Shown here one piece after another: positions 29,757-40,598 of a stretch of DNA of 64,000 bases (the stretch's first letter is position 1; every line of letters begins with the position of its first letter). The DNA is taken from the NCBI RefSeq assembly GCF_011455695.1, contig NZ_CP015030.1, forward strand, positions 1,488,001 through 1,552,000. Direction: 5' to 3'. Source of the DNA: Mannheimia granulomatis (GTDB lineage Bacteria > Pseudomonadota > Gammaproteobacteria > Enterobacterales > Pasteurellaceae). The position numbers and the translations under genes were made by a program. The notes below the pieces were generated by a model. The model was not told where the DNA came from and searched no databases. It saw nothing but the letters and a program-made list of their open reading frames with translations.

Positions 29757-31028
29757 TTAAAATTTTGATTTGAAGAAATCAATAACTTTTTTGGTACCTC
29801 GACCAAAAGCGCCTAAAATATCTTCATTAGAATCTGTAATTGTGCTTTGTTCAGTATAATTATAGTGGCTATACTGTAAAAGCCCTAATGCTGTTGCATA
29901 CTGAGGTTTATTCACATAATCGGTTAAACCTGTAATATTTAATGGATAGCCTACTCGTACTTGCGAACCAAAAATAGATTTAGCACATTCTACAAGATCT
30001 TCAATTTGTGAGCCACCACCTGTAATAACTATTCCGGCAATTAATTCTTGTTTTATGCCTTTTTGGAAGAGTTCATGACGTAATTGGCTCAATTCATTTT
30101 CGACTACTTCCAATAAATCACTATAGCACTTCGATGTTACTTCTGATACTTGAGCTCGGGTAAACGTACGAGCCATACGTCCGCCTAATCCCACTACCTC
30201 AATTTTTTTATCTGCATTATGCGTTGGTGGCGAAATAGCACTGCCATAGCTTACTTTAAGGCTCTCCGCTTCAGGGCGAGATGTTGTAAATACTCTAGCT
30301 AAATAATCTGTTATCGTATTGCCAGCAAATGGAATCACTTTACTAAATCTTAGTGCACCATCTGTATAAACCAGAACATCCATGGTACCGCCACCAATAT
30401 CAATTAAGCATACGCCTAATTCTTTTTCATCTTCAGTTAATACAGAATAGCTAGATGCAAGTCCTGAAAACACGACTTGATCAACTTTTAACTTCGCACG
30501 CTCTACGGCATTTTTTAAATTTTTAAGCCAAGCTTGATGACAAGCAATTAAATGAGCTTGTACTTGTAAACGCATACCGGATAAACCAATCGGATTTTTA
30601 GTTGCCGGTAATCTATCAACATGATATTCCTGAGGAATCATATGCAAAGTTTCCAGCCCATCTTGCAATTTAATTGCTTTTGCCATATCAACAGCACTTT
30701 CGATGTTATCTTGAGTAACAATCCCACTTGATAATGTTGACGAGCCAATTTCGTTTAAGCCAATGATATGCTGACCCGAGATAGCTAAAGTTACGCCCAT
30801 AATCTGACAATCAGCAATAGATTCCGCTTGTTCAATTGCACGTTGAATCGAATTTACTGCGGCATCTAAATCAATAACACCACCACCATCTATGCCTTTA
30901 GACGGGCACACACCTGCCCCCATAACATTAATAACACCGTCGGGTAATACCTCACCAACAACTGCGACTACCTTTGATGTTCCAATATCAAGGCCAACAA
31001 TAATTTTTGATTCTGCTGCTTTTGTCAT
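29757..31028 (-). CDS. ftsA: Cell division protein FtsA
   Basis: 423-residue actin-like ATPase tethering FtsZ to the membrane. The phosphate-binding loop is GLDIGTSKVVAVVG; DIGGGTMDV and ITGGGSQI are the other nucleotide motifs. The last residues (GTKKVIDFFKSKF) form the expected amphipathic membrane-targeting helix. The 1C domain between motifs identifies it as FtsA rather than MreB. Confidence 0.96.
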   Translation of the reverse strand: MTKAAESKIIVGLDIGTSKVVAVVGEVLPDGVINVMGAGVCPSKGIDGGGVIDLDAAVNSIQRAIEQAESIADCQIMGVTLAISGQHIIGLNEIGSSTLSSGIVTQDNIESAVDMAKAIKLQDGLETLHMIPQEYHVDRLPATKNPIGLSGMRLQVQAHLIACHQAWLKNLKNAVERAKLKVDQVVFSGLASSYSVLTEDEKELGVCLIDIGGGTMDVLVYTDGALRFSKVIPFAGNTITDYLARVFTTSRPEAESLKVSYGSAISPPTHNADKKIEVVGLGGRMARTFTRAQVSEVTSKCYSDLLEVVENELSQLRHELFQKGIKQELIAGIVITGGGSQIEDLVECAKSIFGSQVRVGYPLNITGLTDYVNKPQYATALGLLQYSHYNYTEQSTITDSNEDILGAFGRGTKKVIDFFKSKF

Positions 31029-31049
31029 ACTATTGTATACTTACTATGT

Positions 31050-31841
31050 TTAATTTTTTATAGGGCTGAAACCAACTGCTGCACCATGTGGGTAACGTAA
31101 ATCAACATAAGCTAATCGATTCCCTTCAGGTACATTAATTTCAGGAAAAATCGTCACAAAACGATCTATTTTCGAAGTCCACTCTCCCCTTCCCAACCTT
31201 AACTCAACTTGATTGGTAAGTCTAATTGTCCATGAACCTCGACTATCGACAGAAACTGATGTTAAATCTAACTTACGAGCATTTAAATCTGTACGAATTT
31301 TATTCCAAGCATCCAGTACATTTTTACCTTCTGTATCTGGTCCATAAAGCAAAGGCAACCCATTTTGCTCTAGTCTCTCTTTAGGTAGAGAGAACACGAC
31401 TCCCTGTTCCGATACAAAATTAATATCATTCCAAACAGCAACAGGCTTATGCTCAACTAACGTAATGCTTAAACGATCAGGGTAAAGCTTACGAACAACC
31501 ACATCTTTGACCCAAGGCATAGATAAAAGTTTATCTTTGACCTCTTGAATATCTTGTCCAAAATATCCTTTTAGAGCCGGTTCTCTTGATAAAGTTTCCC
31601 GAATATCTGCATTCGTTGTAAATTCTGTTTTATGAGTCAAAGCATAAGCTCGAATCGGAGTTTTATCCCAACTCTCAAGAATGCTCTGCCACTTACTATA
31701 AATACCAAATATAAATAGTATACATAATAACACAATTAACGGCTTAATGAATACTAGCCATCTACGTGAAGAAACTGAAGTTTTTGGATTAATAACATTC
31801 AAACGCACATTTGTGCTGTTTTTCTTGCGGAAAATCCCCAT
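31050..31841 (-). CDS. ftsQ: Cell division protein FtsQ
   Basis: 263-residue bitopic inner-membrane protein: cytoplasmic N-terminus, one helix at about 30-50, then a periplasmic POTRA domain (from about residue 68) and a beta domain. It recruits FtsB/FtsL to the divisome. The start overlaps the ddlB stop by one base (position 31841), so the two are coupled. Confidence 0.93.
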   Translation of the reverse strand: MGIFRKKNSTNVRLNVINPKTSVSSRRWLVFIKPLIVLLCILFIFGIYSKWQSILESWDKTPIRAYALTHKTEFTTNADIRETLSREPALKGYFGQDIQEVKDKLLSMPWVKDVVVRKLYPDRLSITLVEHKPVAVWNDINFVSEQGVVFSLPKERLEQNGLPLLYGPDTEGKNVLDAWNKIRTDLNARKLDLTSVSVDSRGSWTIRLTNQVELRLGRGEWTSKIDRFVTIFPEINVPEGNRLAYVDLRYPHGAAVGFSPIKN

Positions 31842-32752
31842 TAAGCACTTAACTCCAATACTCGCTCAACTAATTTCTCAAATGAAATACCAACAGTTGC
31901 AGCCGATTTAGGGAAAATGCTGTGACTTGTCATTCCCGGATTAGTATTAACTTCTACCAAGCGGAAATTACCTTTCGCATCCTCCATCACATCAATACGG
32001 CTCCAACCACGACAGCCTACTACATCGTAAGCGGCTTTAACTAATTTCGCCACTTCTGCCTGACGTTCATCATTTAAAGCAGGTACAACATATTGTGTGT
32101 TATCCGATACATATTTCGCATGGTAGTCATAAAATTCACCATCCGGAATAACCTGCACTGCCGGCAAGACTTGACCATCCAACACCGGTACAGAATATTC
32201 ATTACCAGCTAAAAACTCCTCAACTAAAACAATTGAGTCAAATTTTAAAGCTTCAATAATAGCAGGCTCTAACTCCTCTTTGGTTTTAACTTTGAAAACA
32301 CCAACACTTGAGCCTTCACATGATGGCTTAACAAATACCGGCAAACCTAATTTTGCAATAATTCCGTCAAAATCGACCGCTTGTCCACGCTGAACAACAA
32401 CCATATCTGCGGTTGGCAAGCCTACGGCATTCCATAATAATTTAGTACGGAATTTATCTAAGGTTACCGCTGATGCCATCACACCACACCCCGTGTAAGG
32501 GATGCCCATTTGTTCTAAAGCACCTTGCAATACACCATTTTCTCCAATACCACCATGTAGAATATTAAATACACGCTGAATCCCTTTTTCTTTTAATTTT
32601 TCAATCGGAAATTCTTTAGTATCAATACCTTCTACATTATAGCCTAGACTTTTTAACGCCTCTGTTACCGCAGCGCCCGAATTAAGAGAAACCTCACGCT
32701 CTTGTGATACACCACCAAACAATACCGCAATTTTTTCGTTTTTAATGCTCAT
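31841..32752 (-). CDS. ddlB: D-alanine--D-alanine ligase B
   Basis: 303-residue ATP-grasp ligase making the D-Ala-D-Ala dipeptide. Motifs: [38 protein letters not shown] (ATP-binding) and [12 protein letters not shown] (metal-binding). The length and cluster position identify DdlB. An uptake word at 32376-32384 encodes QAV in frame. Confidence 0.95.
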   Translation of the reverse strand: MSIKNEKIAVLFGGVSQEREVSLNSGAAVTEALKSLGYNVEGIDTKEFPIEKLKEKGIQRVFNILHGGIGENGVLQGALEQMGIPYTGCGVMASAVTLDKFRTKLLWNAVGLPTADMVVVQRGQAVDFDGIIAKLGLPVFVKPSCEGSSVGVFKVKTKEELEPAIIEALKFDSIVLVEEFLAGNEYSVPVLDGQVLPAVQVIPDGEFYDYHAKYVSDNTQYVVPALNDERQAEVAKLVKAAYDVVGCRGWSRIDVMEDAKGNFRLVEVNTNPGMTSHSIFPKSAATVGISFEKLVERVLELSA

Positions 32753-32766
32753 TTATTTTATCCTTT

Positions 32767-34194
32767 TTAATCTTTCCAGCTTTCCGCCAGACCACGAGAA
32801 ATTCGGCTTACACTTCCTGCACCTTGAGCTAAAATCAAATCACCGTCTTGAATAATTTGATCTAACACGTCACCTAATTGTTCAGTGTCAGAGACCAAAA
32901 TTGGATCGACCTTACCTAAATTTCGGATAGAACGAGCCAAAGATTTACTATCCGCACCAACAATAGGAGACTCACCTGCAGCGTACACATCTAATAAAAT
33001 CAAAGCATCCACTTTAGAGAGAACCTGTACAAACTCATCAAATAAATCACGGGTTCGAGAATAACGATGTGGCTGGAAAATCATCACTACACGTTTGCCT
33101 TCCCAACCTTGGCGAGCAGCTTGAATGGTAACATCCACTTCTGTTGGATGATGACCATAATCATCCACTAACATAATTTTGCCGTTAGGGCGAATAAATG
33201 AACCTAATTGGTCAAAGCGACGACCTGCACCTTGGAAATCTGCAAGTGCTGCAAGAATCGCCTCATTTTCAATCCCTTCTTCTTTTGCCACAGCGAGCGC
33301 TGCTGTAGCGTTTAATGCGTTATGCTTACCAGGTACATTTAACAGCACATCAATCCGCTCACCCGTTGGACAAACCACGGTGTAATGCCCTTGGAAACCT
33401 GTTTGCTGATAATCTTCAATACGGTAATCAGCCTTTTCACTAAAACCATAAGTGATAACTTGGCGACCAACACGCGGAGCAATTTCCATCACTGTTGCAT
33501 CATCTGCACACATCACTGCTAATCCATAGAAAGGTAAGTTACGTAAAAAATTCACGTAGGTATCTTTCATTTTCTCAAAGTCACCACCATAGGTATCCAT
33601 GTGATCAGGTTCAATATTAGTTACGACCGATACCATAGGCTGCAAATGCAAAAATGAAGCATCACTTTCATCCGCTTCTGCAATTAAATAACGACTTGCG
33701 CCTAAATGAGCATTTTTCCCAGCCGATTTTACCAAACCACCATTTACAAAAGTTGGATCTAACTTCGCTTCCGTATAAATCATTGAGATCATAGCCGTAG
33801 TGGTGGTTTTACCATGCGTACCCGAAATCGCAATACCATGACGGAAACGCATAATTTCAGCCAACATTTCTGCACGACGAATCACAGGAATACGGGCCTC
33901 ACGGGCAGCCATAATTTCAGGATTGGTTTCATCAATCGCCGTTGACACCACAACCACACTAGCACCAGCTACGTTTTCGGCTTGATGCCCGATGAAAACT
34001 TTTGCTCCTGCCGCCGATAAACGTTGGGTTACCACACCATCAGCAATATCTGATCCCGAAATAGCATAACCTTCGTTTAATAATACTTCGGCAATACCAC
34101 TCATGCCTGCACCACCAATCCCGATAAAGTGAATTTGGCTCACACGACGCATTTCAGGGACTAATTTTTTAATTTTGTCTTGGAAATTTTTCAT
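32767..34194 (-). CDS. murC: UDP-N-acetylmuramate--L-alanine ligase
   Basis: 475-residue Mur ligase adding L-Ala to UDP-MurNAc. N-terminal [18 protein letters not shown] binds the UDP sugar, [13 protein letters not shown] is the ATP loop, and [11 protein letters not shown] is the MurC-specific C-terminal motif. In order between murG and ddlB; an uptake-word hairpin sits just upstream. Confidence 0.96.
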   Translation of the reverse strand: MKNFQDKIKKLVPEMRRVSQIHFIGIGGAGMSGIAEVLLNEGYAISGSDIADGVVTQRLSAAGAKVFIGHQAENVAGASVVVVSTAIDETNPEIMAAREARIPVIRRAEMLAEIMRFRHGIAISGTHGKTTTTAMISMIYTEAKLDPTFVNGGLVKSAGKNAHLGASRYLIAEADESDASFLHLQPMVSVVTNIEPDHMDTYGGDFEKMKDTYVNFLRNLPFYGLAVMCADDATVMEIAPRVGRQVITYGFSEKADYRIEDYQQTGFQGHYTVVCPTGERIDVLLNVPGKHNALNATAALAVAKEEGIENEAILAALADFQGAGRRFDQLGSFIRPNGKIMLVDDYGHHPTEVDVTIQAARQGWEGKRVVMIFQPHRYSRTRDLFDEFVQVLSKVDALILLDVYAAGESPIVGADSKSLARSIRNLGKVDPILVSDTEQLGDVLDQIIQDGDLILAQGAGSVSRISRGLAESWKD

Positions 34195-34215
34195 CTTCTA
34201 TCCTGTTATCTGTTT

Positions 34216-34275
34216 GCAAGCGGTTAAAAATTTCAATTATTTTGCAAATTTTACGTAAAATTTAACCGCTTGTAG
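34216..34275 (-). repeat. Inverted uptake-word pair inside the dcw operon (murG/murC gap)
   Basis: CAAGCGGTTAAA (34217-34228) and TTTAACCGCTTG (34261-34272) form a 12-bp stem around 32 nt containing TTTTGCAAA and the palindrome AAATTTTACGTAAAATTT. It fills nearly the whole 82-bp gap. It resembles the uptake-word terminators elsewhere in the window but lies within an operon. Confidence 0.7.
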
Positions 34276-34276
34276 A

Positions 34277-35332
34277 TCAATTCGCTTCTTGAATAATTAC
34301 CTCAGCCACACGTTGTGCTGCTGTTGGGGTTGCTTTGGAGCGGGCTTTGATCGCCATTTCCAATAATTTTTGACGCTCAGCAATTAATGGCTCTAATACT
34401 TTTAGTAGCGACTGTGGATTAAAATCCGCTTGCTCGATAATGACTGCAGCTCCATCTTCTGCCAAATAATAAGCATTTAAAAATTGTTGGCGATCTTTAT
34501 GTTGAAACGGCACAAAAATTGCTGGCAAACCTACCGCTGCAATTTCACACACAGTTAAAGCTCCCGAACGACAAATCACAATATCCGCCCATTCATAGGC
34601 CGCTTTCATATCATCAATAAATTCAGACGCAATGCCATTGCCGGTTTGTTGGTAAACTTCTGCTATACCATCTAAATTCCCTTTACCGACTTGATGGCTA
34701 ATGAACACATTACTTCCTAGCACCTTAGCAATTTCTGGCACGGTCTGATTAATTACTCTTGCCCCTTGGCTACCGCCCATCACTAAAATATTGACTGGAT
34801 ACCCTCTTTCAGCAAAACGCTCTTGTGGTGTAGGCAAGTTTGATAAATCTTCACGCACAGGATTACCAACCACTTCGACATTTTTAAAAGCCGTCGGGAA
34901 AGCTTGTAACACTCGGCGAGCTACTTTTGCCAGCCACACATTGGTTAAACCTGCTACCGCATTTTGCTCGTGTAAAATCACGGGGACACCACATAATTTA
35001 GCGGCGATACCGCCTGGGCCCGAGACATAGCCCCCCATTCCTAAAACTGCATCAGGTTTATAATTTTGAATAATTTTGCGTGCCTGCATAACCGCTTTAA
35101 AAATAGCAAAAGGGGCTTTTAATAATGCACCCAAACCTTTACCTCTCAGCCCTGAAATTTCAATAAAATCAATCTCAATGCCATGTTTTGGCACAAGGGT
35201 GGCTTCCATACGATCTTTTGTACCTAACCAGCGAATTTGCCAACCCTGTTTTTGTAGCTCTCGAGCTACTGCAATTGCCGGAAAAACATGCCCACCGGTG
35301 CCACCAGCCATCACTAATAATTTTTTAGTCAT
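34277..35332 (-). CDS. murG: UDP-N-acetylglucosamine--lipid II precursor transferase MurG
   Basis: 351-residue GT-B glycosyltransferase converting lipid I to lipid II on the inner face of the membrane. The N-terminal glycine loop [16 protein letters not shown] and the second loop [12 protein letters not shown] are clear, as is [11 protein letters not shown]. The frame opens at 35383; the ATG at 35332 begins the conserved domain. A 124-bp gap with an uptake word separates it from ftsW. Confidence 0.95.
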   Translation of the reverse strand: MTKKLLVMAGGTGGHVFPAIAVARELQKQGWQIRWLGTKDRMEATLVPKHGIEIDFIEISGLRGKGLGALLKAPFAIFKAVMQARKIIQNYKPDAVLGMGGYVSGPGGIAAKLCGVPVILHEQNAVAGLTNVWLAKVARRVLQAFPTAFKNVEVVGNPVREDLSNLPTPQERFAERGYPVNILVMGGSQGARVINQTVPEIAKVLGSNVFISHQVGKGNLDGIAEVYQQTGNGIASEFIDDMKAAYEWADIVICRSGALTVCEIAAVGLPAIFVPFQHKDRQQFLNAYYLAEDGAAVIIEQADFNPQSLLKVLEPLIAERQKLLEMAIKARSKATPTAAQRVAEVIIQEAN

Positions 35333-35456
35333 ACTGAACTCTTTGATTATAAAAACGCTATATTCTACCCGATTTTTACTCACTATGCTTGTGCTTTCAA
35401 AGCAAGTAGAAGATCACTATTTTTGCAAAATAAAATAAAAATCTGACCGCTTGTAA

Positions 35457-36635
35457 CTAAGAGGCTTTAATTTTCGCATGCCCGATCCTAACTGTTCGGT
35501 TTTCGTGATCAATTCTTAACAACACGGCAATAGCAACGGACATAATCACTAAACTTGAACCACCGTAACTTACAAGAGGGAAAGTCAAGCCCTTAGTAGG
35601 TAATAAGCCGGATGCCACCCCTAAATTTACAAAGCCTTGTAAGAAGATCCAAATCGCAATTCCAAATGCCATATAACCTTTAAAACGCTCTTCTAGAATA
35701 AGCGATTCTTTACTGATTTTTAATGCCCGAACCGTCAATAACACCAATAAAAGCACAATGCACATAATACCGAAGAAGCCGAATTCTTCGCCAACAACCG
35801 CCATTACAAAGTCGGTATGGGCTTCAGGTAAGTATTCTAATTTTTGCACCGAATTGCCTAGCCCTTGCCCCCAAAATTCACCTTGCCCAAATGCCATTTG
35901 AGAATTAGATAATTGAAAGCCATCACCATAAGCATCCGCAAAAGGATCCATAAAGGAGGTTACACGTTTTAGACGGTATTCTGAGGTTAAAATCAATACG
36001 GCAAATAAAACTGCACCAACGACGCCTAAAAACATAAATTGCATTATTTTCGCACCAACAATAAAAAGCATTGAGAATGTGAGCACGAATAATACAAAGG
36101 TACTACCTAAGTCTGGCTGTAAAATCAGCAAGAAACCAAATATAAACAAAATTACTGCCGGTCGCCAGAAACTGGCTTTTTCGGTACGGATTTCATCATA
36201 TTTACGTACATAAAAGCTGGCGAAATAACAAATGACCGCAAGCTTTGCCAGTTCCGCCGGCTGGAAATTCAAGATCCCAAGCGGAATCCAACGCACAGCA
36301 CCATTAATAGAACGACCAAAAATCAATACCGCAATCAAAAAGCTGATTGCTACGAAAAATAAAACAACGTTATATCGTTCCCACTTCTCAGACGGAATTT
36401 GTACAAAAATATAACAAAAGATAATAGAGGCAATAATATATAAGCCATCACGAATCGCAAAATAAAAGGGATCGTTATTCAATCTTGTACTAACAGGAAT
36501 AGAGGCAGATGTTACCATCACAAAACCAATTATCAACAAACCTAAAAATAGCCAGATCAGTGTTCTATCATAAAGTGAATTAACCGGCGTTAACCTTACC
36601 CATTTATCCCATTCTGTTTTAACTTTTTCTAACAT
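35457..36635 (-). CDS. ftsW: Septal peptidoglycan glycosyltransferase FtsW
   Basis: 392-residue SEDS-family polytopic membrane protein (about 10 helices) that polymerises lipid II at the septum with FtsI. Signature segments: LQPDLGSTFVLF, GYGDGFQLSNSQMAFGQGEFWGQGLGNS (shown in parts: DGFQLSNS, GQGLGNS) and FPLVSYGGSS near the C-terminus. Confidence 0.95.
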   Translation of the reverse strand: MLEKVKTEWDKWVRLTPVNSLYDRTLIWLFLGLLIIGFVMVTSASIPVSTRLNNDPFYFAIRDGLYIIASIIFCYIFVQIPSEKWERYNVVLFFVAISFLIAVLIFGRSINGAVRWIPLGILNFQPAELAKLAVICYFASFYVRKYDEIRTEKASFWRPAVILFIFGFLLILQPDLGSTFVLFVLTFSMLFIVGAKIMQFMFLGVVGAVLFAVLILTSEYRLKRVTSFMDPFADAYGDGFQLSNSQMAFGQGEFWGQGLGNSVQKLEYLPEAHTDFVMAVVGEEFGFFGIMCIVLLLVLLTVRALKISKESLILEERFKGYMAFGIAIWIFLQGFVNLGVASGLLPTKGLTFPLVSYGGSSLVIMSVAIAVLLRIDHENRTVRIGHAKIKAS

Positions 36636-36643
36636 TACACCTA

Positions 36644-37951
36644 TTATCCTTGTGGCTCTTGTTTTTGTGCGAGTGCCATAAACACATCACCACGATGTTC
36701 AAAATTCTTAAATTGATCCAAACTTGCACAGGCAGGTGAAAGCAACACCATATCACCTCTTTTCAATTTCGCTCGGATTGCTTCAACAGCTTGCTCCATT
36801 GTTTCAACTAAAACACTCTGCTCACTTAATTCCGCTAAATCTGCACCGTCTTGACCGAAACAGTAGCAAACAATATTCGGTTTATTAATCAGCGGTCTTA
36901 ATTCTGAGAAATCAGCGGCTTTCCCATCTCCACCCAATAATAAATAAAGCGTACCTGCCACATTTAAACCGTTTAATGCTGCAACTGTGCTACCAACATT
37001 GGTTGCTTTAGAATCATTCACCCAACGTACGCCGTCCTGAGTTGGAACTGCTTGGAAACGATGTGGTAAACCTCCATAAACTTGGAGTGCTTTCACAATT
37101 CCTTCACGTGGTACATTCGCAGCCTCCGCCAATGCCATCGCCGCTAAAGCATTCATTTCATTATGACGCCCGCTGATGAGCATTTGAGAGGTATTCATCA
37201 CCGCAATATCACCCGCATAAAGCAAACCGTTGCTCATTGTGTATTCTGCATTCTGCTGTGCAAAACGTATCAAATTTTCTACCGCTTGATCAGGATAAGT
37301 TTGCGGATCTTCACCATTCACAATAATATATTTAGCATTGTCATAAATACGTAATTTTGCCGCACGATAATCTGCAATCGAATTATAGCGATCCATATGA
37401 TCTTCGCTGATATTTAAAATCGTTGCTGCTTGAGCTTTTAGCGAATAAGTAGTTTCTAATTGGAAACTGGATAGTTCTAAAACAAAAAGCTCATAATCTT
37501 CTTCTAACAAACTCAGCACAGGCACACCAATGTTACCACCCATTCCGACCTTAATACCGGCTTGTTTTGCCATCTCAGTAGTCAAGGTTGTTACCGTGCT
37601 TTTACCGTTTGAACCAGTTATAGCAATAATTGGCGCTTTTGCTTCACGACAGAAGAGTTCCACATCACCCACAACTTCAATCCCGGCTTGAATTGCCTGC
37701 TGAATTTCAGGTGTCGCCAATGCAAGCCCTGGACTTATGACAATTAAATCCGATTTAAGCAACCACTCACTATTTAAACTGCCTGTATGTAAAGGAATAT
37801 TTTTATCTAAGCGCTCTGCACCTGCCGGTTTTTCTCGCGTATCAATCACTTGCACATTCGCTTTTTTACGCATAAAGAAATCAACACAAGATAGGCCTGT
37901 TGTGCCTAATCCGATAATAGTAACTGTTTTATCTTGGTATTGGTTTTGCAT
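36644..37951 (-). CDS. murD: UDP-N-acetylmuramoylalanine--D-glutamate ligase
   Basis: 435-residue Mur ligase adding D-Glu to UDP-MurNAc-L-Ala. [11 protein letters not shown] is the N-terminal Rossmann part, [14 protein letters not shown] the ATP loop and WVNDSKATN the MurD-specific motif. The frame extends upstream to 37990, but the ATG at 37951 after GAGAAAAAAGT begins the family N-terminus. Confidence 0.95.
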   Translation of the reverse strand: MQNQYQDKTVTIIGLGTTGLSCVDFFMRKKANVQVIDTREKPAGAERLDKNIPLHTGSLNSEWLLKSDLIVISPGLALATPEIQQAIQAGIEVVGDVELFCREAKAPIIAITGSNGKSTVTTLTTEMAKQAGIKVGMGGNIGVPVLSLLEEDYELFVLELSSFQLETTYSLKAQAATILNISEDHMDRYNSIADYRAAKLRIYDNAKYIIVNGEDPQTYPDQAVENLIRFAQQNAEYTMSNGLLYAGDIAVMNTSQMLISGRHNEMNALAAMALAEAANVPREGIVKALQVYGGLPHRFQAVPTQDGVRWVNDSKATNVGSTVAALNGLNVAGTLYLLLGGDGKAADFSELRPLINKPNIVCYCFGQDGADLAELSEQSVLVETMEQAVEAIRAKLKRGDMVLLSPACASLDQFKNFEHRGDVFMALAQKQEPQG

Positions 37952-38014
37952 ACTTTTTTCTCTAAATCTAAAAAACAGTATAAGGTGCATTAATAAAAAT
38001 GCACCTTATGTACT

Positions 38015-39097
38015 TTAACGTAATTTAAGCGTCACTAAGCCCACTAACACAAGCATTAACGTAATAATCCAGAAACGGACGATAACCCGTGGCTCAGGCC
38101 AGCCTTTTAATTCAAAGTGGTGGTGAATCGGAGCCATGCGGAAAATACGCTTTTGACGCAATTTATAAGAGCCAACTTGTAAAATAACCGAGAGAGCCTC
38201 AACAACAAAAACACCGCCCATTACAACTAACAATAATTCTTGGCGAACAAGTACGGCAATCACACCTAATGCACCACCTAATGAAAGAGAACCTACATCG
38301 CCCATAAATACTTGCGCCGGATAAGTGTTGTACCATAAAAAGCCTAAACCCGCTCCCACAATAGCAGTACATAGAATCACAAGCTCGCCAGCATTTGGAA
38401 TAAATGGAATATGCAAATATTGTGCAAAGTTAAAGTTACCCGTTGCCCACGCAATTAAAGCAAAGGCTGAAGCCACCATAATGGTTGGTACAATCGCTAA
38501 GCCATCTAAACCATCGGTTAAATTCACTGCGTTACTGGTGCCAACAATCACAAAGTAAGCTAGGACAATATAAAACAGCCCTAATTGCGGCATAACATCT
38601 TTAAAGAACGGCACAACTAATTGAGTCGCTGCGGTATCTTTCCCAACAGCATACATCCCAAATACAGCGACTAAGGCAATAGCGGATAACCAAAAATATT
38701 TCCAACGGGCAATTAAGCCATCCGTGTTTTTACGCGCGATTTTACGATAATCATCAATAAATCCCACGGCACCATAACCAAATAACACAAATAAGGTGAA
38801 CCAAACATAAGGATTAGTTAAATTTGCCCATAATAATGTACTGACACCGATAGCAATCAAAATCATAATACCGCCCATAGTTGGGGTACCACGTTTTTTA
38901 AAATGGCTTTCCGGTCCGTCATTACGCACCTCTTGGCCAAATTTCAAAATTTGCAAACGGCGAATTACCTTCGGCCCAATCCAAAGCCCAATTCCCATTG
39001 CCGTTAATAACGCCATAATGGCACGGAAAGTAATATAAGATACAACATTAAATGCTGTATTATATTGAACAAGATATTCAGCAAGCCAAACTAACAT
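38015..39097 (-). CDS. mraY: Phospho-N-acetylmuramoyl-pentapeptide transferase
   Basis: 360-residue integral membrane enzyme (about 10 helices) making lipid I from UDP-MurNAc-pentapeptide and undecaprenyl phosphate. GFIDDYRK carries the Asp pair, [13 protein letters not shown] the catalytic Asp/Asn, and [14 protein letters not shown] the C-terminal His loop. Confidence 0.97.
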   Translation of the reverse strand: MLVWLAEYLVQYNTAFNVVSYITFRAIMALLTAMGIGLWIGPKVIRRLQILKFGQEVRNDGPESHFKKRGTPTMGGIMILIAIGVSTLLWANLTNPYVWFTLFVLFGYGAVGFIDDYRKIARKNTDGLIARWKYFWLSAIALVAVFGMYAVGKDTAATQLVVPFFKDVMPQLGLFYIVLAYFVIVGTSNAVNLTDGLDGLAIVPTIMVASAFALIAWATGNFNFAQYLHIPFIPNAGELVILCTAIVGAGLGFLWYNTYPAQVFMGDVGSLSLGGALGVIAVLVRQELLLVVMGGVFVVEALSVILQVGSYKLRQKRIFRMAPIHHHFELKGWPEPRVIVRFWIITLMLVLVGLVTLKLR

Positions 39098-39119
39098 TGT
39101 TTAGTCCTTAAAATAATAA

Positions 39120-40514
39120 TTAGAAATTTACGTTAAATTGTTTACACAGTTCGGAAATCAATGTTTCCATTTTTTGGCTCCTAGAGCCTTTGGCTAGTAA
39201 TACAAGCGGTTGTTTTTGCTCAATTTTTTGCAAAATAATCGGCGTTAGAAATTCAACCATTTTTTGTTTATCAGTGAAATGATTTTCTGCCTTATTACTA
39301 ATTACCGCGCTCTCTTTGCCAAAGCTAACGATTAAATCTAAATTTGCCTGAGCAGCAAAATCCGCTACCTCTTGATGGCAGGCTTCGCTTTCTGCCCCTA
39401 ATTCTGCCATATCCCCTACTGCAAAAACTCGATAAGCAGGATAATTTTGTAATACTGAAACTGCTGATTTCATTGAATCTACATTGGCATTGTAAGTATC
39501 ATCAATGAACAAGCAATCCTCATTAATCTGCACCGGATACAAACGCCCTTTTACCATGGAGCGCTGCTCAAGCCCTGCTTTAACCGCCTCAAGTGTTGCC
39601 CCCACCGACATTGCAAGTGCAGTTGCCGCCAACGCATTGCTGATATTATGGCTGCCTAAATAGGGCAACTGAATGTCAGTTTCACCTTGTGGCGTATGTA
39701 ACGTAAAACGTGAGCCATTTAATTGCAGCTCAACATTATCCGCCCAGTAATCTGCAGCAGAATCGGAATCTGAACCGACATAAGAGAAAGAGTTTAATTC
39801 GTGAGGGCTAATTTCCTGCTGCCACTGTGGATAGTAGAAGGCTAAGTTTACAATCGCCTTACCACCTTCTTTCAAACCGCGGTAAATCTCACCTTTGGCT
39901 TTTGCCACACCTTCTAGCGAACCAAACCCCTCTAAATGAGCGGCGGCAACATTATTTACCAAGCAAGCATCAGGTTGTGCAATCGAGGTTGTGTAAGCAA
40001 TTTCGCCAATGTGATTCGCCCCCAGCTCAATCACCGCATATTTATGCTGTTCGGTTAAGCGAAGCAAGGTCATAGGCACACCTAACTCATTGTTTAAGTT
40101 ACCGAAAGTATAGAGAACTTCATCTTCACAAGCGGTCATTTTTTGCAAAATTTTTGCAGTCATCTCTTTCACAGTTGTTTTACCGGAAGAACCTGTCATC
40201 GCGACCGTTTTCGGATTTAGTTTCGCCTTTAACCACTTTGCTAATTCACCCAATGCTAAACGGGTATCCGCCACAATAATTTGCGGTACGTTAATCTCAC
40301 ATTCCCGCTCAACCACTACTGCCACACAGCCTTGTTCAACAGCATTGGCAAGATAATTATGGGCATCAAAATTTTCACCCTTTAATGCAAAAAATAAGCC
40401 GTTTTTGACCGCTTGACGGGTATCTGTGCTAGTGGTTTCCACCACTGTTTCGCCATTTCCGACAAGTCGAGCATTTAAGATTTCAGCAATTTGCTGGGTT
40501 GTTAGTTTTATCAT
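39120..40514 (-). CDS. murF: UDP-MurNAc-tripeptide--D-Ala-D-Ala ligase
   Basis: 464-residue Mur ligase. MTGSSGKTTVKEM is the ATP loop and DDTYNANVDSMKSA the family motif. Two uptake words lie in frame: 40128-40136 (encoding MTAC just after the ATP domain start) and 39202-39210 (encoding PLV near the C-terminus). Both carry the extended TTTTGCAAA partner, read as a KILQK or LQKIEQK peptide. Residues around KMTACEDE appear longer than in E. coli. Confidence 0.95.
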   Translation of the reverse strand: MIKLTTQQIAEILNARLVGNGETVVETTSTDTRQAVKNGLFFALKGENFDAHNYLANAVEQGCVAVVVERECEINVPQIIVADTRLALGELAKWLKAKLNPKTVAMTGSSGKTTVKEMTAKILQKMTACEDEVLYTFGNLNNELGVPMTLLRLTEQHKYAVIELGANHIGEIAYTTSIAQPDACLVNNVAAAHLEGFGSLEGVAKAKGEIYRGLKEGGKAIVNLAFYYPQWQQEISPHELNSFSYVGSDSDSAADYWADNVELQLNGSRFTLHTPQGETDIQLPYLGSHNISNALAATALAMSVGATLEAVKAGLEQRSMVKGRLYPVQINEDCLFIDDTYNANVDSMKSAVSVLQNYPAYRVFAVGDMAELGAESEACHQEVADFAAQANLDLIVSFGKESAVISNKAENHFTDKQKMVEFLTPIILQKIEQKQPLVLLAKGSRSQKMETLISELCKQFNVNF

Positions 40515-40567
40515 TGATTTATCTTTTTCTTTATAAAATTAATTAAGAGCATTTTATCTCTGTCACT

Positions 40568-40589
40568 TTTCTTTGCTTATGCAAAGAAA
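40568..40589 (-). repeat. Hairpin in the murE/murF gap
   Basis: TTTCTTTGC/GCAAAGAAA with a 4-nt loop, in the middle of an 84-bp gap inside the operon. No T-run follows on the transcribed strand, so it is more likely an RNA-processing or stability element than a terminator. Confidence 0.6.
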
Positions 40590-40598
40590 GTAATAAAA

